Assembly (NCBI GenBank): GCA_963277665.1
Contig: OY728153.1
Span: forward strand, 276,556,250 to 276,620,249
Length of the DNA stretch: 64,000 nucleotides
Source of the DNA: Viscum album
Taxonomy: Eukaryota > Streptophyta > Magnoliopsida > Santalales > Viscaceae
Direction: 5' to 3'
Positions 1 to 13,405 of this stretch are shown here, in pieces. The notes under the pieces were generated by a model. It was not told the DNA's origin and ran no database searches. It worked only from the letters and a program-made list of their open reading frames with translations. The stretch's first letter is position 1, and each line of letters begins with the position of its first letter. A program made the position numbers and the translations under genes.

Positions 1-1891
1 ATACTGTCACCCCACCCCTTTATCTATTTTCTTATTGATTTTTCTCCTCTCCCTGAATTCTCACACAAACTAAAAAAACCCTAACCCAATTTTAGGTGTT
101 CCATTTGTTGATTATTGGTGTCTAAGGTTTGTGGTCCCCAATTGAGGTTAATCCTTACTACAACCACTGATATAGATAAATTTCCATTGATTCCAGGTTT
201 TGTTTAAAGTTTTTATTCAATTTTTAGTGATTTTATCAGGGTATTCTTGATTTTGGGTCCCACTTTGTTCTCTATGGCGTGTTGGACCTCATTGAGGTGG
301 TATAGTGCCACCATTTTCAAAGGTGGTGAGTTTCAGGTAGGTTTCTTTTTGTTTCATGAATATAAATTCTAAAACCTTTCTTTCTTGTATTTATTATCAT
401 TTATTTGGATAATGAATTACAATAATAAATTTGTTTAAATGGTATTTTATGTGGAAATAAAGATTCTCTTGAATTTCACTTCTATTCTAAGGGTTTTATG
501 TAATTGAATATTTGTTAAAATTCTAATTTAATTCATTTTACACACAAAATATGTCGTAAATGCTAAAAAACTACAATTAATAAGTAAAATGATTTAAGAG
601 AGGTCTTAGTTTGAAATGTGGGATTATCTATTATAATAAAAATATTACTAAAGATATATTCTTATAATTTTTTTTGAGATATATATATATATTGGTTCTA
701 CACATATACATATATATACATATATTTGTATGTGTTTACAAATTCACGTTAAAAAATGTGAATTAGTGCAACATGATATTTGTACATACAAAAATGTGTA
801 ATTTTATATGGGTATAATAAAAAAAATGTGACTTTTAATCTTATGTTTGATTATTTCTTCGGGTTTCTAAATGATTAAATGTGTTGGAATATATCTTTAA
901 GGGGTTTATTTGTTTGGATTTACTTATTTGAGATATTTTATTGAGTTTATATATTTTATACTTATGTTATTCACTTTTTATTAATGTTTGAGTGCTTCAT
1001 GTTGTGTTTGGTGTTATACAAATATGTACAAGTGTGTATATATTTATATGTAACTATGAACATATTCACTTGATAATATGTGAATATGTGCATTGGGAGA
1101 TATGTATATATATATATATATATGAATATGTGTATAATTATAAATGGAATCTTGAAGGTTATATTTTATATTTGAATTTTTTTTCTAAATCAAATTTGAA
1201 AGACACTTTTATAACAGATTATAAAGGCCCATTTGGTCTTTTAGAAAGGGACTTAAAATGATTTTATTTTTAAATTTTCTTCAATAGAGTTTTATAGAAA
1301 GTGTTAATTTTTATTCAAGGATTATTTTTTAAAAGAAATTGTTTCTCATTAAATTATTTGATTCTGATAGTAGAAATGGAATGAAATGTGTTTTTTGAAA
1401 GAGACTTGTTCATTTAATTCTTAATGAAATATTCTCTATTATCAGTATTTCTTATTTGTTAAACCTTATGATAAACCTAGGGTTCTTTGGTAGGATAACC
1501 TAAATATGGATAGTTCATCCACCATTAGAAATTATAGTGATTTATTATGTTACACCCCTCTAGCTAGAGATGTTTTAAAATAGTAAATCCACAATTAGGG
1601 TGACATATAATTACTAATCACACTTAGGATTAGAGACCCTATGTTGTTAATCCCATGATTCATGTTTTAAATTAATGATTGTATGGTATTTATCTTTATT
1701 CTATTTTATGTTAAACTATCCATTATTAATTTCTTTTTTTTACTTTTACCTTTTTAGTACTTATGTCAATCTTCTTATAACTACATAGGTTTTGTTTTTT
1801 TCACTTCTAATTATCTACTTTCCTATAATGTAATACTTGTGTGTTTTAATTTTATTTTATAATTTGTAGGCACATTGTTATATATATATAT
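1..1891 (+). other. AT-rich leader upstream of CACTA transposase; no gene seen
   Basis: No coding region is recognisable here. Two splice-like signals on the + strand may frame a leader intron of the downstream transposase: a donor-like CAGGTAGGTTTC at 335-346 and an acceptor-like TTTGTAG ending near 1869, just before the first transposase ATG. Short AT microsatellites occur at about 680-700, 1100-1125 and 1880-1893. Alternatively the first 350 bases could be the tail of another LTR. The intron reading is inference only. Confidence 0.3.
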
Positions 1892-4486
1892 ATGGATAAA
1901 AATTAGATCACATTACTATGTAATAAATATCAGTATGATAATATATTTGTGGAGTTTTTAAAAGTTTCAATTACCAATCAATCTATTAATGGGATAATAA
2001 TATTTCCAAGCCCAAAATGTAAATTTATAATATGTTTAAAGAGACATGAAGTTTATGAACATGTTATATTGAATCAATTCCCTGCTCACCATTTTTCTGG
2101 GATTTGGCATAGAGAATAAAATGTTATAGAAATTTTGATCACTGTTGTCAATCAACAGAATGATCTCCCAACATCATTGACAATGGGAAATGAAATGAAA
2201 AACAATGTAAACAATGATTTTTTCCTCAAAAGACAAAAAAATCAACATAAAAACATATCAAAACAACTAGTAGAGGGTGATAAAAATAGAATCACGATAA
2301 GTGATCTTTTTGGACAATAGGAAAACTAGATCAAGATTTTAACATATCATTGGATCATCCCGTTGATTTTTTAGAGTCTAATGTAATAGATAACATTACT
2401 AAGTAGAATAATGTGTTCCATTATTTAGTTGATGATATAAATCAAGAGATGTATGATGGATTTCAAAAATATTCAAAAATTTCTTTTTTGCAAATATTGT
2501 TCCACAACAATCACCTTCGTGGAATTAAAAATAAGGTGATGTCTATGATAATGGATTTGTTGTGTGAAAAAATCCTTAAATCTAAGTTCCCTGAGTCTTT
2601 ATATGATATAAAAAAGTAATTAACATGATTGGACTGAATTATACAAAAATACACAGATTTCATAATTATGGTATTTTTTATTGGGGAGAGAATTATAGTA
2701 TACATGATTGAAAAAATGTTCTTCTTATATATTAATGTAAATGGGTGATGTTAGAAGTATGATAAAAAATAATACTATAAATAAGAATAAAAATAAAGCA
2801 CATGAATGTTTTTTCATCAATTATCTTTTAAACCTAGAAGGTAATGATTATTTATGTCATCAAAAACTGCCGAGCACATGAGGTGAAATTTTATAGAAAA
2901 TAAAAATTACAGGTTAATGTGACATAAAATAGATTTTAAAATGCAGAAGTAATTTTATTTATTAAATCTAGATTTTCATCTAATCCTCATAATGTGTGAT
3001 TGGGATTTACTACTAATGGATTCAACCCATTTGGGACTTTTAGTACAATTTATTTCATTTTTCTAGTTGTTTTGATCCCTTATAATCTACCGTTGTATAT
3101 TTTTATGAAATAATGATGTGTTATCCTTTTTTAATTATTCCTATAATGAAGTTTCTAGGAATGATATTTATATATAAAGGAATCCACTAATTAAATAATT
3201 TTAGGAGTTATGGAGAAATGGTGTTTACATATATGATGCATCTTCAAGAACAATTATCAAAATGAATGCTACTCTAAAGAGGAACATTAGTGACTTCCCT
3301 AGACTTAGGAACATCTCAGGTTGGAATGATTACATGAGTATGAATAGCCTTACTTGTAACATTGTTTTTTATCCTGAATGACTACCTTATAGTAAACAAT
3401 GATGTGTATTGTGTAATCATATATTTCGCAATGCATCTCATAGATTTTAGTTGAACATTTCAAAATACAGAGGTTTAATTGAAAATAGACCACCTATAGA
3501 GTTTTTTAATGGGTCTAAAATATTAAAAATATTGAAAAATTGAAATAGAATTTTCAATGGTGATTAATTTAAATGATATTGGGAAATTAGTTTGATGTGA
3601 ATCATCAATTGAAATTGGAAATCAAAATTTGAAGAAAAAAAATATTCTTTAAATTTCTGTATGGGTAATTTATTTTTTGTTCATCATAATATTGAATTTT
3701 TACATATTAAGAAGATTTTTTTGTGGCAATTTGATCATCAGATTACTTAAGGAGCATGGAAAATAATTTTCCCATCTCAATTCTCAAAAGAAATTAGAAA
3801 AAATGAATATAAAGAGTGATATATGGATGGATGTAAATGGAATTTTTGATCCAATTTTTTTTCATTGATAATTTTAAATAAAGATAAATTATTTCAAATT
3901 TTAAAAAATGTGAAGGTATATTATGGGTATTCAGGTAACATTTCATGTGTTTGTCGGGATAAAGAATCATAGTTTACATGGACAAAAAAATCATTATTTT
4001 CATATTTTCTTACAGAAGTTTCTACCATCAGAATTGTGAACATTTTTACCTGAACCGTTTTATGTAGTTTTACTCCAAGTTTTAACATTATTTAGACAAA
4101 TATGTGAGAAAACTATACAACATAATGATTCTGAATTCATTCCAAATATATTTTTACTGACACTTTGTGAAATAGAGATAATATTTTGCCTATAATTTTT
4201 TACTGTCATAATGAATTTAACTATGTATTTGGACAAGGAAACTAAATTAAGAGGTACCACACATTATCATTGTATTTATTCAATTGAGAGTTACTTATTA
4301 TTTTTAATCATTTTAATTAAACAATTCTTGTATCTTCATTAAATATTTAATTATGTTTAATTTAATTTTTTATAGATACCTTTGTCCTTTTAATTTATAT
4401 GTTGAAAATAATTCTCAAATTGATAGATCAATTTTTAAGGTCATTTGGAAGATTAGTTTCTTAAATCGTTTTCTAGATACTTTGAT
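1892..4486 (+). pseudogene. CACTA (En/Spm) TNP2-type transposase pseudogene, 5' part
   Basis: Decayed transposase of a CACTA DNA transposon; in a live element this protein binds the termini and catalyses cut-and-paste. From the ATG at 1892 one frame runs about 70 codons with a single TAG at codon 5 and matches the N-terminal transposase-associated domain (FPSPKCKF, then HEVYEHVILNQF, then IWHRE). The TNP2 body follows with many stops and frameshifts: LVDDINQEMYDG near 2429, LGFTTNGFNPFGTFST near 3000, NISDFPRLRNISGWN near 3280, RPPIEFFNGSKIL near 3490, FVHHNIEFLHIKK near 3675, and a segment from 3910 to 4260 ending KETKLRG. An intron (about 4252-4375, AG/GTACC to TTATAG) precedes RYLCPFNLYVENNSQIDRS. 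The gene is cut at 4486 by the LTR element and resumes at 13401. Terminal CACTA repeats were not located. Confidence 0.85.
4482..4486. repeat. Target-site duplication TTGAT, left copy
   Basis: Five bases, TTGAT, directly before the left LTR. The same five bases follow the right LTR at 13401-13405. A 5-bp duplication is normal for Ty3/gypsy integrase. Confidence 0.95.
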
Positions 4487-7418
4487 TGTCACGAACCGAA
4501 TCTGGTCGCCTTCAAAATCGGCACCCGACCCGGTCCATGGCAAGTCCCGAATGGCGTTCCCGATCCCCACGGGCTGGCACAAGTGCCTGGGTATCATATC
4601 ATGATGATTGGGAACGATTTACCCGATTTTATAAACATTAAACAACAAACAAACTCAATAGAACCAATCTGGATTTTTCAACTAAAACCGTCTTTTACAA
4701 AATTTCAGAACTGAAATACATAAGTTAAAACTATGTTTAAAGACCATTACAATGGTACATAACCAAATAAGGACAGCCCAAGAACCTCCACAAGGAAAGA
4801 GGCACCGCCCTCATGCTATCTCCACGACACTGTATCCCAATGGACAACTAAAAACATGAATCAATGACATAAATCCTCTACCCAAACCTGTGACATAAAA
4901 GAAGCAAATCTACTTACACCCAAAGGTGTAAGTAGGGTGTGAGCGAAATCCCAGTAGGATACCACCACTAATAGATTCCTTGTGATAAACATTTAATGGC
5001 GAAAAGCATGCAAGTTTTCAAAGACATGAGATGCTAGTTAAAATTTCTAGAAGATGCAACATTAAATAAAAACAGTTTTCAGGTGGGCTAATTTAAAGAA
5101 TAAAAACATTTAAAATAAATACCATAGCTACTGAATTTTCCAGCCTCTCATACCGTATACCGACGGTAAGAAAAAAGTATCCAGTGAGCACAATCAATGG
5201 GAAATAACCCCTAGGCACTAGCTAGCTGTGGGTCCTAGGTACCTCATATCTCGGTGAGAGTAACCATCACAAATATCCATTCTCGTGCACGAGCCACTAG
5301 TAGGGAACATACCCATAACCTAGTGGTCCCCAATCACCATCATCATAGTTTAGTTAGAGTTGTAAGAGTCAATCTTGCTAAGTGAAACTGAGGCCAAACC
5401 CCACGGATTCACTAGCATACTAGTACACGTCCACCCACCTAGATACCCGGGTTTTCCCTTTGTGCTCAAACAAGTTCAGCAATCCAAGAAGTATAGTTTT
5501 CACATGAAAATATCACTTCCACACCACAAATTAACCAAACAGCCCCATGTACATCACGCAAGTCAAAAATTCCACTTTTCATTCAAATTCATTTTGAAAT
5601 CAAACTCACTCCAAATTGCCTACAACACTTTTCAAATTTCTTTAACACTTCAACAAATCCGTTAAAAAATTTTATAAAACCATTACAAGATATTCAACTC
5701 ACATAACATCCCACACACATGTCACACAATACCCTTCTCACCTTCACAATTAATTTTATAAATAAACTCACATGAAATATCCCACACCCGTGTTTCGCAC
5801 ACAAAACACAATTTAGTAAAACATTTCGACAATTTATAAAAAAAAGTATAAAAATGTTTAACATCTCAAATCACCACTTTACCATTCAAAACCCCACATT
5901 AGGTGAACACACTCACACAAACAGTACATATACACCCTTTCCCAACTTTGTTTATCCAAATAAAACATTGGCGATTTTTATAAAACAAACCCAAGAGGTA
6001 TAACCATTGTTTTCACACTAAACCCATTTCAAAACCCTCATTTAAAAGAAAAATCATACCAATACAAATCAAAAACAGAATTTTTCAGCCCTAAAACAAT
6101 TATTAAACTACCCCCAAATGTTATAAAAATACATCAAATAATACAACAATGATACACATGAAAAACACACGTTTTCATAAATCACCTTCAAGAAGTACAA
6201 CAATTTTTTTTCTCCTTAAACTCATTAAAAAAAACCTACTTTCAAGGCCAACATGAAAATAAGTAATTAACAAACCAGAATTGGTATCCCCTTTCAAGAC
6301 TAATAAATCACTTTCATATGTTATAAACTAAACCCAAACATTACCCCAAGAGTCACACATGAAAAGTACCCAATTTCAAGTTATAATGCAACTAAAAATT
6401 AAATGTTCAACCAAATCCATCAAAACTGTTTTCACAGCACAGAAAACAGATTATAAACATGCTAAATTAATAATCCATGCAATCTAACTCATCATAAAAT
6501 AGCTACACATGGAATCACCAGCCTTTTGAGTCGAAATCCTCAAAACTTGGTGCGAAACCTTAAGCGCACCACCGCCGCACCACAAGGAATATAAATCCAT
6601 ACCTAGACCACCAAAAATTGACCCAAAAGATACAAAATCAGACCTTAGGATCGAACCCTAACTTCTGGACATTTTAGAACATAATGTAAGAGGGAGGAAA
6701 CCCTAAGGAGAATGAAAAATTGAAGAGAGAAACACTTACTCAAAACAATCATGAATAAAACGACCCAAAATCCACCAGATTCTGAATCTGAAAACATCCA
6801 ACAATTCAAGGGATGTTTGAACAAGGATTATGAGACCATGTAGGGCTTTGAATGGGGAAAAAAGAGTTAGAATTGAAGGATTTATGAAGGCAACAAATTA
6901 CCTTTATTAATCTTCCCGAAATGTGAGTGCTTCAGAAGTTTCGACCTAAACCGCAATGCAAATGAGCTGAAAAGAGGGTGGGAGGATATGGGACGCGCGG
7001 CTGGGTTCATGGGGAGTGTTTGGGGCTTGGAATCACCGAAAAAGCCTTAATATTGGATAAGTTATTAATTAAACAAACATTATTTTTAAAACTGGAATTG
7101 GGCTTTCGGGCAGGCCCAATCCCTTAAATAAAAACCCATATACAACTTGTTTATGGTTTTCTAAAGGCACCAAACAACAATGGTGGTGTTTCTATATCAG
7201 GTTAGACCATTTAGGAACTTGAATGGGTGAAAAATATTAAAAATTAAAAAAGTTATAAAAGAAACAAAATTTATTTTTAAATCTGGAATTGGGCTCACTG
7301 TTTGGCCCAATTCATGAAAACTCACCCATTCCACCATAAAAGCTTGACAAAACCCAAAAACAAATCATAAATGAAAATTAAATGAAAATTAACTTTAAAA
7401 TAAGTCATGTATGTGACA
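4487..7418 (-). repeat. LARD left LTR (3' LTR on the minus strand)
   Basis: 2,932-bp direct repeat of 10470-13400, with short inverted ends TGTCA/TGACA. On the element strand a donor-like GTAAGT lies at 6735-6740 (plus-strand ACTTAC). Near the element-strand start it carries two diverged copies of a segment with a hairpin-like GGAATTGGGC...GCCCAAT core (around 7076-7128 and 7265-7317). Small open frames inside, such as near 5375-5665, recur in the other LTR with no coding hallmark and are not called. Confidence 0.93.
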
Positions 7419-7432
7419 ATTATCCCCACCAT
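7419..7432 (-). promoter_or_regulatory. Polypurine tract of the LARD
   Basis: On the minus strand the bases just before the 3' LTR read CATGGTGGGGATAAT. This is the purine-rich primer for plus-strand DNA synthesis and fixes the element's orientation. It is nearly the same as the tract of the element at 32244-42865 (GGTGGGAGTAAT). Confidence 0.8.
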
Positions 7433-10400
7433 GAAAACTTTCCGTCCCCGGAAAGCGACCACAATGCCAGATACCAAAACCATGCCCAACCGATAAACTA
7501 AGATGTAATTCTTTGCCAAGCTTTGCCCCCAAGGGTCAAAACACCTCCAGTGATCAATTAAGGAATGATTAATCTCACAACCCAAAATTACACCACATTA
7601 CTGAAATGATCAATCACATTCATACATTATCCCAAAATGAAACTCCTGGAACGCTATCCGAACAAGACTCAAGAAATTCACCCAAACGAACAACAACTTC
7701 AAACAAGCTTACACATACCTTGCTATAACTAAACCATTGGACACTCTCCAATCTCAATGGTTACCCAAAGAAGATTTAGGTAGATTGATAGATCTGAATA
7801 AGACTACCTACCAACAATCCTTGACCATGGATAAGGCTAAGTTATTGGCACGGGGAAAAAAATAGGCTCCCCACCATAAGAACCAACAATCTTAATCTAC
7901 CAGCATGGGCCGGTACAGAAAGACCCCAAAATATAAAGTGTTGGGACTGCCACATGGTGAGTCTGAACGGTTTGGGAAACCATGAACCAACAGTGGAGAT
8001 TCTTCTATCTACATGGTTTTTTTTTCATGGTTAGAACTAACCATGTGAAAATCATGTGCTCAAATTTTCAAGCCAAATTTCCAACCATTCTCCGAAGACT
8101 CAATGGAAACCAAATGGGGAGGGAATAACATTGTGTGATGACATGGGTACAAAACCCTCCACCTATTTCCATAGAATGGGAACAACAGAAGAAATATGAT
8201 GACACCATAGGTTTAAACTCTTCCTATCTTTCATACTAAGGATAGGACTTTGTACAAGGGTTTAAACGACACTGGGGTTTCCCCTGACTACGCGCCAGCT
8301 TCTCTCCAGGACCTATGGCTGGAGCTCAAAATATTGAAGTATCTTCGTCCACGCAGTTTTGCTGTTGAAACCCCTATGTGGAACTTCTTCTTTCGGTGCC
8401 ACAAACAACTACACTTCATACCCTGATGGGTTCATCAAGTCATAACACACTCCATAACTCACTTTACCAAAACTGGACATTTCACTGAAACAAGGGATCA
8501 GAATAAGCACACACATCGCACCTTGTTTCTTTGGCTGTGAAACAACAGAAGGGCAGGACACGTATAAACACCTTTCCCAAAGATAGAGGATTTGATGTCT
8601 TTCCCAAGGGATACATACTCCCAACATAACAGAGAACCTAAGAGGATTGTGTGACCTTGACCTTTACAGTCAAAAGAGAACACAACATCACAATGCGTCA
8701 CCGAACATGACCCTTGTGATTGATAGAAACAATACATGGAACATGACCATATTCCAAGTCCCTAAACAACAGACAAGTCCAAAAAGTGGACACAATATCC
8801 TATCAGGACCAAAATATCAAAATTGGTGGTTTAATAATAACTCTTGCTTCAAGGAAACTATGAAGAACCCAGAGGCCCTCTTAGACACCATCATGACACT
8901 CATCCACACTAACAACCAAAGAACACTTCCACCTTTGATGAATCATGAATTTTAAGAAACCAAGGCCTCTTTCAACCTTCCACAAGAACTATACCACTAC
9001 AAGAGGATATACAAATCAACTAAATGAATGGTTGTAGGCTCAATCAACAATGATCTATAAAATATTCCTTATATTGATCAACTGGAGGATTTTCCAATGG
9101 AGAAACAATACGGGTTGCACTTCAGTTGTGCACTAAACCTAAATGGGGGCATACCTTGTCCAACAGGAGAACCCAAGGACCCAACCAAGATGGTCCATTG
9201 GTCAAAAAAACAATAAACCAGATCCAAACACATGACGGTAACCACCATAAAGGTGTCCCGAAACATATCTCAGAGGAGACTACTAACCGGTCCTTCTACC
9301 AAGCTTACCGATCAAACATAATCCCAAAACACAGTTCAAATAGGAGGGGTTATTGGACTAAAAAAACATCCCACAAAAACAACATCTTCAAAGAACCATA
9401 ATACAAACCATCCCAAAACTATTCATCAAGACATCATGTTTTTCTTTAAAACCATTTCTTTGAAAACAAGCGGTTCAGCGGTAAGAGTATCGACCAATGG
9501 TACCCCATGGGCCTCACACATGCATGTTTTTGTACCACACCAGACACCCAACTCATATCCGTCCCGGCACTCATCCAGTCATGCCATCAAACATCCATCA
9601 TCCCATATAACCCCATGCATGTGGTCACTAATGGAAATACCAAAGGTTAAAACAAAAATTCTTTCCACTTTTCAAAACCAAAACGGTCAACCAACGCATC
9701 CTTTTTTTCTCATGACCGCTAACCGCGAGATCAAAATCCCAACTCACATATTACAAAAATTTTCAGAAAGTCACAACCATTTAGAAAATAACTCACATTC
9801 AAGATATTCACATCAATTTCAAAACCTCTCATCCCTTTAAAACACACTCTGATTGTTTAGAAAACTCTATTGGAAACACTTTTCAAAACCAACTTCAATA
9901 TAGTTTCTACCTTCAAAAGAGGTGTAATCACACCATTTTCTATTTCAAAATATTTCTGAATATTCAGTTCCAAAATTTCATAAATCATACCATTCCATAT
10001 TTATTTTAAAATCATTTCACAAAAACATTACACTTCTTAAAACCAAGTCACCTTAAAACCAAAGTGCTAAGATTTCAAAACTAAACCACAAAACAATGCG
10101 AGAGGAAACTAGTTTCGGTGGGTGACTTGGAAATATGGTTGGCGGCCATATTCCAATCACTTAACTGTCACAGAGAGTGTTCTAGGGAATATCCCCGGCT
10201 TCACATGGCTTTCCAGGCCCTATGAGCTCACTGAGACCATTATCCCAACTCTCTTTTCATTTCCCCTAATCATCATCAAACCAAGAAAACCAAAGGAATC
10301 CGAAAGGTCCCGACTTCCCCTAGAGACATGAATCCCGTCATGAGGTGTGGTGATCAGCCACACTACTCATAACCAAAATTCCAAGTCCCAACAATCCCAA

Positions 10401-10449
10401 CTCTAGAATATCCCGACTTTTCCCCAAATAACATGACTCCAATGGAGCG
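7433..10449 (-). other. LARD interior, non-coding
   Basis: About 3 kb without any recognised protein domain. The longest open frames (102 codons at 8647-8955 and 134 codons at 9436-9840, both plus strand) run antisense to the element, lack known motifs and have a biased Pro/His/Ser/Asn make-up typical of chance reading of an A/C-rich strand. I find no zinc knuckle, no D(S/T)G, no FxDD and no integrase H2C2. It may carry packaging and dimerisation signals, but none can be pointed to. Confidence 0.7.
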
Positions 10450-10466
10450 AACCTCCTTTGATACCA
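10450..10466 (-). promoter_or_regulatory. Primer binding site of the LARD (initiator tRNA-Met type)
   Basis: Minus-strand TGGTATCAAAGGAGG, three bases beyond the 5' LTR end. TGGTATCA is the usual start of sites complementary to the 3' end of plant initiator tRNA-Met. Confidence 0.85.
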
Positions 10467-10469
10467 TTT

Positions 10470-13400
10470 TGTCACGAACCGAATATGGTAGCCTTCAAAA
10501 TCGGCACCCGACCCAGTCCATGGCAAGTCCCGAATGGTGTTCCCGATCCCCACGGGCTGGCACAAGTGCCTGGGTATCATATCATGATGATTGGGAACGA
10601 TTTACCCGATTTTATAAACATTAAACAACAAACAAACTCAATAGAACCAATCTGGATTTTTCAACTAAAACCGTCTTTTACAAAATTTCAGAACTGAAAT
10701 ACATAAGTTAAAACTATGTTTAAAGACCATTACAATGGTACATAACCAAATAAGGACAGCCCAAGAACCTCCACAAGGAAAGAGGCACCGCCCTCATGCT
10801 ATCTCCATGACACTGTATCCCAATGGACAACTAAAAACCTAAATCAATGACATAAATCCTCTACCCAAACCTGTGACATAAAAGAAGCAAATCTACTTAC
10901 ACCCAAAGGTGTAAGTAGGGTGTGAGCGAAAGCCCAGTAGGATACCACCACTAATAGATTCCATGTGATAAACATTTAATGGCGAAAAGCATGCAAGTTT
11001 TCAAAGACATGAGATGCTAGTTAAAATTTGTAGAAGATGAAACATTAAGTAAAAACAGTTTTCAGGTGGGCTAATTTAAAGAATAAAAACATTTAAAATA
11101 AATACCATAGCTACTGAATTTTCCAGCCCCTCATACCGTATACCGACGGTAAGAAAAAAGTATCCAGTGAGCACAATCAATGGGAAATAACCCCTAGGCA
11201 CTAGCTAGCTGTGGGTCCCAGGTACCTCGTATCTCGGTGAGAGTAACCATCACAAATATCCATTCTCGTGCACGAGCCACTAGTAGGGAACATACCCATA
11301 ACCTAGTGGTCCCCAATCATCATCATCATAGTTTAGTTAGAGTTGTAAGAGTCAATCTTTCCAAGTGAAACTGAGGCCAAACCCCACGGATTCACTAGCA
11401 TACTAGTACACGTCCACCCACCTAGATACTCGGGTTTTCCCTTTGTGCTCAAACAAGTTAACCAATCCAAGAAGTATAGTTTTCACATGAAAATATCACT
11501 TCCACACCACAAATTAACCAAACAGCCCCATGTACATCACGCTAGTCAAAAATTCCACTTTTCATTCAAATTAATTTTGAAATCAAACTCACTCCAAATT
11601 GCCTACAACACTTTTCAAATTTCTTTAACACATCAACAAATCCATTAAACAATTTTATAAAACCATTACAAGATATTCAACTCACATAACACCCCACACA
11701 CATGTCACACAATACCCTTCTCACCTTCACAATTAATTTTATAAATAAACTCACATGAAATATCCCACACCCGTGTTTCGCACACAAAACACAATTTAGT
11801 AAAACATTTCGACAATTTATAAAAAAAAGTATAAAAATGTTTAACATCTCAAATAACCACTTTACCATTCAAAACCCCACATTAGGTGAACACACTCACC
11901 CAAACAGTACATATACACCCTTTCCCAACTTCGTTTATCCAAATAAAACATTGGCGATTTTTATAAAACAAACCCAAGAGGTATAACCATTGTTTTCACA
12001 CTAAACCCATTTCAAAACCCTAATTTAAAAGAAAAATCATACCAATACAAATCCAAAACAGAATTTTTCATCCCTAAAACAATTATTAAACCACCCCCAA
12101 ATGTTATAAAAATACATCAAATAATACCACAAAGATACACATGAAAAACACACGTTTTCATAAATCACCTTCAAGAAGTACAACATTTTTTTTTCTCCTT
12201 AAACTCATTAAAAAAACCTACTTTCAAGGACAACATGAAAATAAGTAATTAACAAACCAGAATTGGTATCCCCTTTTAAGACTAATAAATCACTTTCATA
12301 TGTTATAAACTAAACCCAAACATTACCCCAAGAGTTATACATGAAAAGTACCCAATTTCAAGTTATAATGCAACTAAAAATTAAATGTTCAACCAAATCC
12401 ATCAAAACTGTTTTCACAGCACATAAAACAGATTATAAACATTCTAAATTAATAATCCATGCAATATAACTCATCATAAAATGGCTACACATGGAATCAC
12501 CTACCTTTTGAGTCGAAATCCTCAAAACATGGTGCGAAACCTTAAGCGCACCACCGCCGCACCACAAGGAATATAAATCCATACCTAGACCACCAAAAAT
12601 TGACCCAAAAGATACCAAATCAGACCTTAGGATCGAACCCTAACTTCTGGACATTTTAGAACATAATGTAAGAGGGAGGAAACCCTAAGGAGAATGAAAA
12701 ATTGAAGAGAGAAACACTTACTCAAAACAATCATGAATAAAACGACCCAAAATCCAATAGATTCTGAATCTGAAAACATCCAACAATTCAAGGGATGTTA
12801 GAACAAGGCTTATGAGACCATGTAGGAATTTGAATGGGGAAAAAAGAGTGAGAATTGAAGGATTTATGAAGGAAACAAATTACCTTTATTAATCTGCCCG
12901 AAATGTGAGTGCTTCAGAAGTATCGACCTAAACCGCGATGAAAATGAGCTGCGAAGAGGGTGGGAGGATATGGGACGCGCGTCTGGGTTCATGGGGAGTG
13001 TTTGGGGCTTGGAATCACCGAAAAAGCCTTAATATTGGATATGTTATTAATTAAACAAACTTTATTTTTAAAACTGGAATTGGGCTTTCGGGCAGACCCA
13101 ATCCCTTAAATAAAAACCCATATACAACTTGTTTATGGTTTTCTAAAGGCTCCAAACTACAATGGTGGTGTTTCTATATCAGGGTAGACCATTTAGGAAC
13201 TTGAATGGGTGAAAAATATTAAAAATTAAAAAAGTTATAAATGAAACAAAATTTATTTTTAAATCTGGAATTGGGCTCACGGTTTGGCCCAATTCATGAA
13301 AACTCAACCATTCCACCATAAAAGCTTGACAAACCCCAAAAACAAATCATAAATGAAAATTAAATGAAAATTAACTTTAAAATAAGTCATGTATTTGACA
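10470..13400 (-). repeat. LARD right LTR (5' LTR on the minus strand)
   Basis: 2,931-bp partner of 4487-7418, TG...CA ended. As the 5' LTR it would hold the working promoter, though no strong TATA box stands out. The donor-like motif recurs on the minus strand around 12717-12722. It is followed at once by the second TTGAT. Confidence 0.93.
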
Positions 13401-13405
13401 TTGAT
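13401..13405. repeat. Target-site duplication TTGAT, right copy
   Basis: Identical to 4482-4486; marks the right edge of the LARD insertion. Confidence 0.95.

Larger units (their letters stand above)
4487..13400 (-). mobile_element. Non-autonomous LTR retrotransposon, LARD-like, complete
   Basis: Complete 8,914-bp element bounded by two 2.93-kb LTRs (TGTCA...TGACA ends) and a 5-bp TTGAT duplication. Orientation is minus: the primer site lies next to the right LTR and the polypurine tract next to the left LTR. The 3.05-kb interior has no recognisable gag, protease, RT, RNase H or integrase on either strand, so the element must rely on proteins supplied in trans. Size and long LTRs fit the class called LARD (large retrotransposon derivative). 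The LTR edge, primer site and polypurine tract closely resemble those of the element at 32244-42865, suggesting a shared Tekay-type helper. By eye the LTRs differ at about 2% of sites. Confidence 0.93.

Noticed and set aside
9470..9500. tRNA D-arm-like stretch (GGTTCAGCGGTAAGAGTATCG)
   Set aside because: No matching acceptor stem, anticodon arm or T-arm (GGTTCGA) in the following 80 bases.
9436..9840. 134-codon plus-strand frame in the LARD interior
   Set aside because: Antisense to the element, no motif, composition-driven.
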